Shown: positions 7,649 to 15,864 of the stretch, in pieces
Position numbering within the stretch: the stretch's first letter is position 1
Layout of the letters: every line of letters starts with the position of its first letter
Source: Stutzerimonas balearica DSM 6083
Lineage (GTDB): Bacteria > Pseudomonadota > Gammaproteobacteria > Pseudomonadales > Pseudomonadaceae
Direction of reading: 5' to 3'
DNA: 64,000 bases
NCBI RefSeq assembly: GCF_000818015.1
Contig: NZ_CP007511.1
Location: forward strand, 930,001-994,000
The notes under the pieces: generated by a model
Databases searched by the model: none
Told to the model about the DNA's origin: nothing
The model's input: only the letters and a program-made list of their open reading frames with translations
Translations under genes and position numbers: made by a program

Positions 7649-8136
7649 AGCCGCGCACGCATCTGGTAAACCTCGGTAGCCGCCTGCTGCCCCTGGCGGC
7701 AAAGACGCCGTTCCTGCTCCAGCGTCTGGCGCTGGAGCGCAGCCTCAATCAGGTTTTCGCCGAGGCCCTGGCCGACGGCGCATTCGACGTGCTGGACGCA
7801 CGCTGGATGAAGCTGGAGGTCTGCGATCTTGGTCTGGCCTGGTGCCTCACCTGCGCCAACGGCCGGTTGCGGATCGCCGAGCATGCGCCGGTGGAAGTGA
7901 GCATCCGCGGCAATTGGCGCGAATTCCTCCTGCTCGCCAGTCGCCAGGAGGACCCGGACACGCTGTTCTTCCGCCGTCGGCTGATCATCGAAGGTGATAC
8001 CGAGCTGGGCCTGGCGATCAAGAATCTGATCGACAGCCTGGACCCCGATACCCTGCCGGGCTGGCTGTGGAAGATGCTGCAGGGCGCCGGCGAAGAGGTC
8101 GCAGCGGCCGGCCGGGCCCAGCCAGCCGGTACCTGA
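7642..8136 (+). CDS. ubiT: UbiT, SCP2-domain ubiquinone accessory factor
   Basis: 164 residues. The SCP2 sterol-carrier fold (about 40-140) ends in the typical RRRLIIEGDTELGLAIKNLID segment for binding the polyprenyl tail of ubiquinone intermediates. It is the anaerobic counterpart of UbiJ, needed together with UbiU/UbiV. It overlaps the end of ubiV. Confidence 0.92.
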   Translation: MLKPRTHLVNLGSRLLPLAAKTPFLLQRLALERSLNQVFAEALADGAFDVLDARWMKLEVCDLGLAWCLTCANGRLRIAEHAPVEVSIRGNWREFLLLASRQEDPDTLFFRRRLIIEGDTELGLAIKNLIDSLDPDTLPGWLWKMLQGAGEEVAAAGRAQPAGT

Positions 8137-8150
8137 CAGGGGTCAGTTGT

Positions 8151-8543
8151 TCAGCAAGCCAGCGGCCGGGGGCGCATGCGGTCGCTGGCGATGATCGCCT
8201 TCATGTCCTCGAACAGCGCGCCGACTTCCTCTTCGCTGCAATCCTGACGATAGCGCTTGCGTAGCCCGTAGCGGCTGAGCGTGACGTGCACATCCGGGGT
8301 GACGCCGTGCTGCGCCAGGCAGGCTCGCGCGCAGTGCAGCGGGCAGCCGTCGATGGCCAGGATGCGCCGGCCGGAGTTGGCTTTCCTGACCAGCGCCTCC
8401 ACCCGTCCGCCAACGCCGGCAATGCAGGACATTTCCGCCAGCCCGGCGCGGTCGAGGCGAACCGCGAGGGTATTGGCCATCTGTGCGACGTTCGAGCAGC
8501 CCGAGCAGGAATACACCAGCGGTCCGTTGTTTGGCGTGGTCAT
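8151..8543 (-). CDS. DGC-domain putative zinc-binding protein
   Basis: 130 residues from the ATG at 8541-8543. It has the four-cysteine pattern of the DGC family: CSGCSN near the N-terminus, a middle SCIAGVGG, then AIDGCPLHCARACL, which contains the Asp-Gly-Cys that names the family. The family's role is not established; metal or Fe-S binding is assumed from the cysteines. It is 89 bp downstream of the second Dnr-type regulator on the same strand and probably co-transcribed with it. Confidence 0.8.
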   Translation of the reverse strand: MTTPNNGPLVYSCSGCSNVAQMANTLAVRLDRAGLAEMSCIAGVGGRVEALVRKANSGRRILAIDGCPLHCARACLAQHGVTPDVHVTLSRYGLRKRYRQDCSEEEVGALFEDMKAIIASDRMRPRPLAC

Positions 8544-8632
8544 GAGCACTCCCGATGCGTTGGCGAGGAGGGGGCAGTATCCGCATGCGGGCGGCCGGCG
8601 TGCATGACTGCAGTCAAGAACGGGCCGGCGCG

Positions 8633-9310
8633 TTACTCGTCGTGTGCAGCGAGGGTATTCGCGTCGAGGATCTCGATGCGCCGACGCTCCACGGATATGG
8701 TGCCGGCCTCTACCAGGCGATGAAGGATGCGCGAGAAGGTTTCCGGCTGGATACCGAGCTTGGAGGCGACCAGGCGTTTGGGCACGTCGAGGGTCACCAC
8801 GCCGTCGCGCTCGCCGGCGGACTGCAGCAGGAAGCGCACCACCCGCCGGCTGGCGTTGGCCATCGTCAGGGTGTCGATCTCGACCATGCGCTGGTGCAGG
8901 CGCACGCTGAGGGTGGCGAGAATCTCCAGGCAGATGCCAGGCTGCTCTTCGAGGATGCGTCGGTAATGCGGGCCGTTGAGGCTGACCGCCAGGCTCGCTT
9001 TCAGCGCCGTGGCGCTGACCGGGTAATAGGGCGTGCCGCGAAACAGCAGGGCTTCGGCAAAGGAATCGCCGGCGCGCATCACCTCGACGAGCTTTTCCTG
9101 GCCGTCGCAGACCACCCGATGCAGCTTTACCTGACCGCTGAACAGATAGTAGAAGCGGTCTGCCTTGTCGCCCTGGTGGAACAGGGTGGCACCGGCCGGT
9201 AGCCGCTTGAGATTTGCCAGCGCGCAGACCTCCTGCATGGCGGCATCCGGTAGCCGGCTGAACAGGTGGTGGCTGCGCAGCGCGGTGATGAGGGACATTT
9301 CGGTAAGCAT
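8633..9310 (-). CDS. Second Dnr-type CRP/FNR regulator (DnrS/DnrE class)
   Basis: 225 residues, paralogous to dnr at 1670-2347 and with the same layout: sensor beta-roll about 20-130, dimer helix, winged helix with QPETFSRILHRL. It lacks the FNR cysteine cluster. The ATG at 9310 has a GGGAGGA ribosome site; the in-frame ATG at 9298 has none. It is divergent from nrdD. P. stutzeri is known to carry several such paralogues (dnrD, dnrE, dnrS), and as I recall dnrS is the one linked to an anaerobic ribonucleotide reductase, but I cannot confirm which this is. Confidence 0.85.
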   Translation of the reverse strand: MLTEMSLITALRSHHLFSRLPDAAMQEVCALANLKRLPAGATLFHQGDKADRFYYLFSGQVKLHRVVCDGQEKLVEVMRAGDSFAEALLFRGTPYYPVSATALKASLAVSLNGPHYRRILEEQPGICLEILATLSVRLHQRMVEIDTLTMANASRRVVRFLLQSAGERDGVVTLDVPKRLVASKLGIQPETFSRILHRLVEAGTISVERRRIEILDANTLAAHDE

Positions 9311-9448
9311 CGGTCCTCCCGGCGCACGAGATGCAGTTGATCCAGGGGCATGCTAGGAGGCTCGGCGGCTCGGCTTCCTTGACGCTGGACAAGTAAGCCG
9401 GCTGCGCCGATCTGTCGCGTTAAAAAAATTTCCAGCATCCGCAGCAAA

Positions 9449-9462
9449 TTGACGGTCATCAA
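9449..9462 (+). promoter_or_regulatory. FNR/DNR box of the nrdD promoter
   Basis: TTGAC-GGTC-ATCAA is a perfect match. A weak -10 (TACCAT, 9484-9489) predicts a start near 9497, again placing the box at -41.5. It lies in the divergent region between the regulator gene and nrdD, nearer nrdD. Confidence 0.8.
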
Positions 9463-9546
9463 TTTATCTGCGGCCTATCTTCCTACCATGCACAGCATCT
9501 TGTGTTTTCTGAATGAACAGCAACTAGATGTTGTGAGGAGCGAGGG

Positions 9547-11556
9547 GTGGACATGACTGTCGGAAAGGCACCGACGCGGCTGCGCAAACGCGATGGCAGG
9601 GACATGCCGTTCAGTACGGAGAAGATCGCGCGCGCGATTGCCGCCGCGGGCAGGAGTACCGGGGAGTTCTCCGAGCAGGCCGCCGCGACGCTGGCCGAAG
9701 CGGTAGCACAGCAGCTGAGCGGCGAACCGCATGTCGAAATCGAGCAGGTTCAGGACCGCGTCGAACGAGCACTGATGGCGGCGGGGTACTTCGACACGGC
9801 GCGCGCCTACATCGTCTACCGCGAGCGCCATGCGCGCCTGCGTCGTGATAAGAAGGCGGTGGTGGATGTCGCGGCCTCGATGAACGAATACCTCTCGCGC
9901 GAAGACTGGCGCGTACGGGCCAACGCCAACCAGGGCTATTCACTGGGTGGGCTGATCCTCAACGTGTCGGGCAAGGTCACCGCCAACTACTGGCTGGACG
10001 AGGTCTACAGCCCGGAGATCGGCACGGCGCACCGCGAAGGCGATCTGCATATCCACGACCTGGACATGCTCGCCGGCTACTGCGCGGGCTGGTCACTGCG
10101 CACGCTGCTTACCGAGGGCTTCAACGGCATTCCCGGACGGGTCGAGGCGGGCCCGCCGAAGCACCTGTCCAGCGCCCTGGGGCAGATGGTCAACTTCCTC
10201 GGCACGCTGCAGAACGAGTGGGCCGGCGCCCAGGCGTTCAGCAGCTTCGATACCTATCTCGCGCCGTTCGTGCGCAAGGACCAGCTTGGTTTCGATGAGG
10301 TGCGCCAGGCGATCCAGGAGTTCATCTACAACCTCAACGTGCCGTCGCGTTGGGGCACGCAAACGCCGTTCACCAACCTCACCTTCGACTGGGTCTGCCC
10401 GGAGGACCTGCGCGAGCAGATCCCCTATATCGGCGGCGAGGAAATGCCCTTCGCCTACGGCGAGCTGCAGGCGGAGATGGAGTTGATCAACCGCGCCTAT
10501 ATCGAAGTCATGCAGGCCGGCGACGGCCTCGGCCGCGTGTTCACCTTCCCGATTCCGACCTACAACATCACCCACGACTTCCCTTGGGACAGCGACAACG
10601 CCGAGCGCCTGTTCGAGATGACCGCGCGCTACGGGCTGCCGTACTTCCAGAACTTCCTCAACTCGGACATGCAGCCCAACCAGGTGCGTTCCATGTGCTG
10701 CCGCCTGCAGCTGGACGTGCGCGAGCTGCTCAAGCGTGGCGGCGGGCTGTTCGGCTCGGCCGAGCAGACCGGTTCGCTGGGCGTGGTGACGATCAACTGC
10801 GCGCGGCTGGGTTACCTCTATCGCGGCGACAAGGCGGCCCTGCTCCAGCAGCTGGATCGCCTGCTGGAGATGGCGCGGCAGAGCCTGGAGGTCAAGCGCA
10901 AGGTCATCCAGCAGCATATGGATGCCGGGCTCTACCCGTACACCAAGCGCTACCTCGGCACCCTGCGCAATCACTTCTCAACCATCGGCGTGAACGGCCT
11001 GCACGAGATGCTGCGCAACTTCACCGATGACGCCGAGGGGCTGCACAGCGAGGCGGGGCGGCAGCTGGCGATCGAGGTGCTCGATCACGTGCGGGCGCGG
11101 CTGGTGCAGTTCCAGGAAGACACCGGGAACCTCTACAACCTCGAGGCGACGCCGGCCGAGGGCACCACCTATCGCTTCGCCAAGGAAGACCGCAAGCGTT
11201 TCCCGGACATCCTCCAGGCGGGCACGGCCGAGGCGCCGTACTACACCAACTCATCGCAGCTGCCGGTGGGTTTCACCGACGACCCGTTCGAGGCCCTGGC
11301 GCTGCAGGACGAACTGCAGTGCAAGTACACCGGCGGCACGGTGCTGCACCTGTACATGGCCGAGCAGATTTCTTCGGCCGAGGCCTGCAAGAAGCTGGTG
11401 CGCAATGCGCTGTCGCGCTTCCGCCTGCCCTATCTGACGGTGACGCCGACCTTCTCGATCTGCCCGGTGCACGGTTATCTCGCTGGCGAGCACGAGTTCT
11501 GCCCGAAATGCGATGAGGTGCTGCTGCAGCAGGCCGAAGCGGCCCGGGCCGTCTGA
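9547..11556 (+). CDS. nrdD: Class III ribonucleotide reductase, catalytic part lacking the glycyl-radical tail
   Basis: 669 residues from the GTG at 9547 (AGGAG 6 bp before); the ATG at 9553 is an alternative. An ATP-cone (about 10-100) is followed by the large barrel with NFLGTLQNEWAGAQAFSSFD and the YNLEATPAEGTTYRFA segment typical of NrdD. The zinc-ribbon end reads SICPVHGYLAGEHEFCPKC. The protein stops about 16 residues after this zinc site and has no RVxGY glycyl-radical motif. That motif is on the next gene, 76 bp downstream, in another frame and with its own ribosome site. It makes dNTPs without oxygen. Confidence 0.92.
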   Translation: MDMTVGKAPTRLRKRDGRDMPFSTEKIARAIAAAGRSTGEFSEQAAATLAEAVAQQLSGEPHVEIEQVQDRVERALMAAGYFDTARAYIVYRERHARLRRDKKAVVDVAASMNEYLSREDWRVRANANQGYSLGGLILNVSGKVTANYWLDEVYSPEIGTAHREGDLHIHDLDMLAGYCAGWSLRTLLTEGFNGIPGRVEAGPPKHLSSALGQMVNFLGTLQNEWAGAQAFSSFDTYLAPFVRKDQLGFDEVRQAIQEFIYNLNVPSRWGTQTPFTNLTFDWVCPEDLREQIPYIGGEEMPFAYGELQAEMELINRAYIEVMQAGDGLGRVFTFPIPTYNITHDFPWDSDNAERLFEMTARYGLPYFQNFLNSDMQPNQVRSMCCRLQLDVRELLKRGGGLFGSAEQTGSLGVVTINCARLGYLYRGDKAALLQQLDRLLEMARQSLEVKRKVIQQHMDAGLYPYTKRYLGTLRNHFSTIGVNGLHEMLRNFTDDAEGLHSEAGRQLAIEVLDHVRARLVQFQEDTGNLYNLEATPAEGTTYRFAKEDRKRFPDILQAGTAEAPYYTNSSQLPVGFTDDPFEALALQDELQCKYTGGTVLHLYMAEQISSAEACKKLVRNALSRFRLPYLTVTPTFSICPVHGYLAGEHEFCPKCDEVLLQQAEAARAV

Positions 11557-11632
11557 GCTGCGACCCCATGCCCCGCAGCTCCGCACAGTGCGGCGCTGCA
11601 TACTCACACCCCAGCAAGTAAGGAGAAGCAAC

Positions 11633-11788
11633 ATGAGCCAAGCCAGCCAACTACCCCAGGACCAGCGCCAGCGTTGCGAAGTCTGGACCCGCGTGATGGG
11701 CTATCACCGCCCGGTCGCTGCCTTCAATCCGGGCAAGCAGTCCGAGCATCGCGAGCGCCTGCACTTCACTGAAGCGGCGGCGCGGTGA
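11633..11788 (+). CDS. Stand-alone glycyl-radical domain of class III ribonucleotide reductase
   Basis: 51 residues. The core RCEVWTRVMGYHRPVAAFN then PGKQSEHRER matches the C-terminal glycyl-radical segment of one-piece NrdD proteins (RVxGYyRPVxxxNxGKxxE). The radical glycine would be Gly23. AGGAG lies 10 bp before the ATG, and the stop overlaps the nrdG start (GTGA), so it is a translated, coupled gene and not debris. It should complement the nrdD product in trans and be activated by NrdG. The separate frame and ribosome site argue against a sequencing frameshift. Confidence 0.85.
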   Translation: MSQASQLPQDQRQRCEVWTRVMGYHRPVAAFNPGKQSEHRERLHFTEAAAR

Positions 11789-12480
11789 CCGCAGCACTTC
11801 GCGTCGGGGGGCTGGTCCCCCTGACCACGCTGGACTTTCCCGACCATCTGGCCTGCGTGCTGTTCTGCCAGGGCTGCGGCTGGCGCTGTCGCTACTGCCA
11901 CAACCCGCAGCTGATTCCTGCCTGCGGCAGCGAGGAAAAGCCCTGGTCGGAGATTCTCGGCTTTCTCGAGCAGCGCGTCGGCCTGCTCGAGGCGGTAGTG
12001 TTCAGCGGCGGCGAGCCCACCCTGCAGACCGCGCTACCCGAGGCCATCGCCCAGGTGCGGGCACTGGGCTACAAGGTCGGCCTGCACAGCGCCGGCATCA
12101 AGCCGAAGCTGTTCGCCAACATCCTGCGGCTGGTGGACTGGGTCGGTTTCGACGTCAAGGCGCTACCCGAGCACAGCACGGCGATCACCGGCGTGGATGG
12201 CAGCGGCAAGGCCAACTGGAAGAGTCTTGAGCATCTGCTTGAAAGTGGCGTCGAGCACGAATGCCGGACCACCGTGCACTGGCAGCTGTTCGATGCTGAC
12301 AGCCTGTGGGATTTGGCCCAGCGTCTGCGTCGGCTGGGTGTCGAACGCTTCGCCGTGCAGTGCGTGCGCACCGCGCGCATGCTCGACGAAGACCTCGCCG
12401 AGAGCCGTGCACCCTACGACCAGCAGCGCCTGTGGGAACGCCTGGATCGGCTATTCCCGACCTTCGTGTTGCGCGGCTGA
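11785..12480 (+). CDS. nrdG: Anaerobic ribonucleotide reductase activase NrdG (radical SAM)
   Basis: 231 residues from the GTG at 11785, overlapping the preceding stop by 4 bp. The radical SAM motif CGWRCRYC (Cys31, Cys35, Cys38) sits at the usual place after PDHLACVLFCQ, and the GGEPTLQ motif follows. It installs the glycyl radical, here presumably on Gly23 of the small neighbouring protein. It belongs to the longer NrdG type found with zinc-ribbon NrdD. Confidence 0.93.
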   Translation: MTAALRVGGLVPLTTLDFPDHLACVLFCQGCGWRCRYCHNPQLIPACGSEEKPWSEILGFLEQRVGLLEAVVFSGGEPTLQTALPEAIAQVRALGYKVGLHSAGIKPKLFANILRLVDWVGFDVKALPEHSTAITGVDGSGKANWKSLEHLLESGVEHECRTTVHWQLFDADSLWDLAQRLRRLGVERFAVQCVRTARMLDEDLAESRAPYDQQRLWERLDRLFPTFVLRG

Positions 12481-12514
12481 TCGCCGGCGTTGATCGCGAG
12501 GTCAGCAGGTGCCC

Positions 12515-13888
12515 TCAGCTCCAGCCCCAGAACTGCAGATACCAACCAAAGCCGACCAGTGCGCAGGCGGCGATGACCGGCGCGAAGGCGAGGAGTCGAC
12601 GCAGGCCGTGGCCGCCGCGCACGCTGATGACCTTCCAGGCCAGAAGCAGACTCCAGGCGATGGCCCCGAACAGCAGCGCCGCGCGTGCCGGCTGCGCCCA
12701 GTCCAGGGCCAAGCCTTCGTAGCGCAGGAGCTTGACCGTCGTTGCGGACAGCCCCAGGAACAGGCCCGCACCGCCCAGCGGCGTCAGCGCCAGGGCCAGG
12801 TGCTCGAACACGTCGCCGCCGCGGCCCATGAGCCAGGTCGCACCGCGCAAGAGCAGCCAGAGCGCCGAGCCGATCAGCAGCGAACAACCGAAGATGTAGA
12901 GCAGGATGACCGTGCCGTCGAGCCAGGTGAAGGCATCGTTGACCTGCGGATAATGCGTCAACAGCCACCAGGGGGCATTGGCTTCCAGTGGCCAGAAGAT
13001 ATCGCGCTCGACCAGCCATTCCGCGAGCGCCTGCTTGAGGGTGATGAACCAGGGGCTGACCGTCCACTGGAACGCGCCCATCGCCAGGCCGATCATGCCG
13101 AACAGCAGCAGCGTGCTGTCCCAGTGGCTGCGCGATTGCGAGCCGACGATGAGGATCTCTTCGTTCGGTGAGCGCGCGCTGAGCTGGACCGCGCCACGCT
13201 GCCCGCTGCAGCGGCCGCAGGCATGACATTCGCTATTGCCGCGCATGCGGCGGATGTCGATCAGTGGGGCGCAGTTGGGCGTAGCCAGGTGCGGCGGCTG
13301 ATTTTCCAGCCAGCGCTGCTCGTCGACCTTGTAGTGCAGCGGCGCCAGCCGCGAGAGCAGGCTGAACACGCCGCTGACGGGGCATAGATGGCGGCACCAG
13401 ACGCGCTTGCCGCGTCCATAGAGAAAACCCACGACCATGGCTGCGACCGTCGAACCCCCGAGGATCAACAGCGCCGCCTGGGCGTAGTCGTAGACGCTGA
13501 TCAACTGCCCGTAGACAGTCGTGAGCACAAAGGCGACGGTGGGCCAGCCGCTCCAGCGGATCCAGCGTGGCGTGCCCCGGCCCAGGCCCTTCCAGCTGAT
13601 CCACTCGCTGAGCGAGCCCTCCGGGCAGAGCACGCCGCACCAGAGTCGGCCGAAAAAGATCATCGACAGCAGGACGAATGGCCACCAAAGGCCCCAGAAG
13701 ACGAACTGCGCGAACAGGGTCAGGTCATCCAGCATTCGTGCCTGCGAGGGTGGCAGGCTGAGAAACGCCGGCAGCACCAGCAGCACTACGTAGAAACCGA
13801 CCACGATCCATTGCACGGTGCGAATCAGGCTGGCATGACGGCGCATCCCGTCGCCGAGTCGTGCCAGCAGGGGTGTCGCGCTGTTCAT
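12515..13888 (-). CDS. ftrD: FtrD-like polytopic 4Fe-4S ferredoxin of the ferrous iron importer
   Basis: 457 residues from the ATG at 13886-13888, which overlaps the ftrC stop (ATGA). About eight hydrophobic helices flank the cysteine motifs CGVLCPEG, CRHLCPVSG and CHACGRCSG, the NapH/NosR/CcoG-type pattern. In FtrABCD systems this subunit is proposed to pass electrons from the cytosol to support iron oxidation/permeation. It is the last gene of a four-gene minus-strand operon. Confidence 0.85.
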   Translation of the reverse strand: MNSATPLLARLGDGMRRHASLIRTVQWIVVGFYVVLLVLPAFLSLPPSQARMLDDLTLFAQFVFWGLWWPFVLLSMIFFGRLWCGVLCPEGSLSEWISWKGLGRGTPRWIRWSGWPTVAFVLTTVYGQLISVYDYAQAALLILGGSTVAAMVVGFLYGRGKRVWCRHLCPVSGVFSLLSRLAPLHYKVDEQRWLENQPPHLATPNCAPLIDIRRMRGNSECHACGRCSGQRGAVQLSARSPNEEILIVGSQSRSHWDSTLLLFGMIGLAMGAFQWTVSPWFITLKQALAEWLVERDIFWPLEANAPWWLLTHYPQVNDAFTWLDGTVILLYIFGCSLLIGSALWLLLRGATWLMGRGGDVFEHLALALTPLGGAGLFLGLSATTVKLLRYEGLALDWAQPARAALLFGAIAWSLLLAWKVISVRGGHGLRRLLAFAPVIAACALVGFGWYLQFWGWS

Positions 13889-14742
13889 GCCGGCTCCGCG
13901 GCCAGCGAGCGCTGCGGGCGGGGGCGCAGCCACAGCCAGACTGCCAGCCAGTAGAGGGCCATGGTCAGCACGGCGGCGAGCGAAGGCATCGCGCGATAGC
14001 CGGTAAGCCCGGCGAGCGTGCTGCCCAGGGTGCTGCCGTCATCGAGCAGGGCAGAGGTGTCCCAGAGAGGGTCACCTAGGAAGCCATAGACCTGCTCGGG
14101 CAGCTCCATGCCCATCAGCTGGCCGGCGAAGCGATCCAGGCCAGCCATCAGCAGGGCGCCGCCCAGCAGCAGGAGCAGTACCTCGCTGACCTGGAAGAAA
14201 CGCCGCCAGCTGAAGAAGCGGCTGCCAGCCTGCAGCAGGCCATAGGTGAGCAGGGCCAGGGCGAAGCCCAGCAGGCCACCGATGACGAAGCCGGTGAGGT
14301 CCTGGCCTTGTTGCTGGTTGCCGATGCCATAAAGGAACACCACGGTCTCGCTGCCCTCGCGGCCGACCGCCAGCATCGCCAGCACGGCGAGGCCGATACC
14401 GTTGCCCTGGCTGAGCCGCTCGGCGGCGGTGTTCTGCAGGCTGGCCTTCAGCGTGCGCCCGTGCTGGTGCATCCAGCCGACCATGTGCAGGATCAGCAGG
14501 CTGGCCGTGACCAGCATGGCGCACTGAAACCACTCGCCGGCACTACCGGCCAGCCACTCGCCGGCCTGCAGCACTCCCCAGGCCAGCAGCAGGGCCAGGC
14601 CAAGGCCCCCGGCTACGCCGCTCCAGAGCATGCGCAGTGCGCCGCCTGCCGCCGGCTGCTGGCGCAGCCAGGCATGCAGGATGCCGATGACCAGCAGGGC
14701 CTCGACGCTTTCGCGCCAGACGATGAACAGGGATTGGCCCAT
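13885..14742 (-). CDS. ftrC: FTR1-family iron permease
   Basis: 285 residues and seven predicted membrane helices. It has two REXXE iron-binding motifs, RESVE in helix 1 and REGSE around residue 112, as in Ftr1/EfeU permeases. It is placed 19 bp after the cupredoxin gene and overlaps ftrD by 4 bp, consistent with one complex. Confidence 0.9.
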   Translation of the reverse strand: MGQSLFIVWRESVEALLVIGILHAWLRQQPAAGGALRMLWSGVAGGLGLALLLAWGVLQAGEWLAGSAGEWFQCAMLVTASLLILHMVGWMHQHGRTLKASLQNTAAERLSQGNGIGLAVLAMLAVGREGSETVVFLYGIGNQQQGQDLTGFVIGGLLGFALALLTYGLLQAGSRFFSWRRFFQVSEVLLLLLGGALLMAGLDRFAGQLMGMELPEQVYGFLGDPLWDTSALLDDGSTLGSTLAGLTGYRAMPSLAAVLTMALYWLAVWLWLRPRPQRSLAAEPA

Positions 14743-14761
14743 GGTTGTCTCCTTGCAGGGA

Positions 14762-15100
14762 CTACTTGGCGACGATCTCGCCTTGCGGGAGGTCCAGATG
14801 GAATTCGTCGAAGAACGGATAACGGCCCGGCTTGAGCGGGTGGATCACCACGAAGGAGGTAACGCCCGGCGAGAGGACCTTCTCCACGCGAAGCGGCGTA
14901 CTCTCGAACTCGGTCGGCCCGCTGCCGGCGTTGTGCACGACGATCTTGAAACGCTGACGTGCCGGGACCTCGATGGTCGACGGTTCGAAGTGGCCGTCAC
15001 GGATGGTCAGCTCGTAGGTCGGCAGCCCCGCCTGCGCGCCAGCGGCGAAGCTGGCGAGCAGCGTTGCGCACAGGGCGCGTCGCAACAGCGGGAGGGCCAT
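14762..15100 (-). CDS. ftrB: Periplasmic cupredoxin-like protein of the iron importer
   Basis: 112 residues with a signal peptide (cleavage after AGAQA). The rest is a cupredoxin/EfeO-Cup fold (HFEPSTIEVPARQRFKI, YPFFDEFH). It probably oxidises Fe(II) with copper before permeation, as proposed for Bordetella FtrB. The start overlaps the ftrA stop (TGATG). Confidence 0.85.
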   Translation of the reverse strand: MALPLLRRALCATLLASFAAGAQAGLPTYELTIRDGHFEPSTIEVPARQRFKIVVHNAGSGPTEFESTPLRVEKVLSPGVTSFVVIHPLKPGRYPFFDEFHLDLPQGEIVAK

Positions 15101-15633
15101 CAGTAGCCGCCCTTCTTGCCGATGCCGGCATAGGTGAATTCGTATGTCAGCTCGCAGGACTCGAACCAGGGGCCGACGCCGGTTTCCTTGTCGGTATGAC
15201 GGCCGAACATGGCATGGCCGGAGCCGGGCGGGAGGATCTTGTAGGTCAGCTGGTACTTGCCGGGGCCGAGCAGTTTGACGTTGTCGCCGTAATGCGGCCC
15301 GTCATTGGCGACCATCGGGTGGAAGTCGCCCTTGATCACTTCGTCCGAGCCCTTCTTGCGCAGCTCGTACTGGATGCCGAGGTAGGGCACGAAGCTGCCT
15401 TCCTGCCAGCCGTTCGGGTTGTTTTCCAGGGCGCTGATGTCAGCTTCCAGGTGCACATCGGACTCGGCAGCGGCGCGCATCATGCCGGCCGGATCCATCT
15501 CCACCGGTTGCAGGTAGACCGCACCGACTTCCATACCGCCGCATTGCTGCGGTTCGCCGATCGGGTATTCCTTGGCCTGGGCCAGTGGGGCGAGCAGCAG
15601 GGTGGCGGTGGCTAGCATGATCGGATGGCGCAT
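15100..15633 (-). CDS. ftrA: Periplasmic P19/Tp34-type iron-binding protein
   Basis: 177 residues from the ATG at 15631-15633 with AGGAG upstream; the longer frame is not used. A signal peptide (about 1-20, ending AQA) precedes a P19 fold with metal-ligand candidates (GMEVGAVYLQPVEMD, SDVHLEADI, GDNVKLLGPGKY, GRHTDKETGVG). It is first in the ftrABCD-like operon and captures Fe(II), possibly together with Cu. A Fur-box-like sequence lies upstream. Confidence 0.9.
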   Translation of the reverse strand: MRHPIMLATATLLLAPLAQAKEYPIGEPQQCGGMEVGAVYLQPVEMDPAGMMRAAAESDVHLEADISALENNPNGWQEGSFVPYLGIQYELRKKGSDEVIKGDFHPMVANDGPHYGDNVKLLGPGKYQLTYKILPPGSGHAMFGRHTDKETGVGPWFESCELTYEFTYAGIGKKGGY

Positions 15634-15687
15634 GAGTGGTACTCCTGACGAGGTGTGACGCGAATGATCTCGCTTGCGCCTTCTAAT

Positions 15688-15706
15688 GATAATGATTCGC
15701 GTCAAT
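15688..15706 (-). promoter_or_regulatory. Candidate Fur box upstream of ftrA
   Basis: The run GATAATGATTCG matches the first nine bases of the 19-bp Fur consensus perfectly and the rest weakly, in the AT-rich promoter region 55 bp before ftrA. The neighbouring TAATGATAATG extends it as repeated hexamers. Confidence 0.55.
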
Positions 15707-15864
15707 GTTGAAAGAAATAAATTGTTACGGCGACAACTTGTCGCAGACTTGCGCGCGGTGAAGAGGTGTGCAGACGGCGAAGCCGAGCCTGTACGCCGCT
15801 GCGCTGGCGAACCGGAGGGACGGCGATCCTCTAACATGATGCCCCTCGGTTTTCAGAGGCTGCC

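Noticed and set aside
11557..11632. Frameshift or pseudogene explanation for the short nrdD
   Set aside because: The downstream piece has its own Shine-Dalgarno and start, is coupled to nrdG by overlap, and the 76-bp gap does not code for NrdD sequence in any frame.
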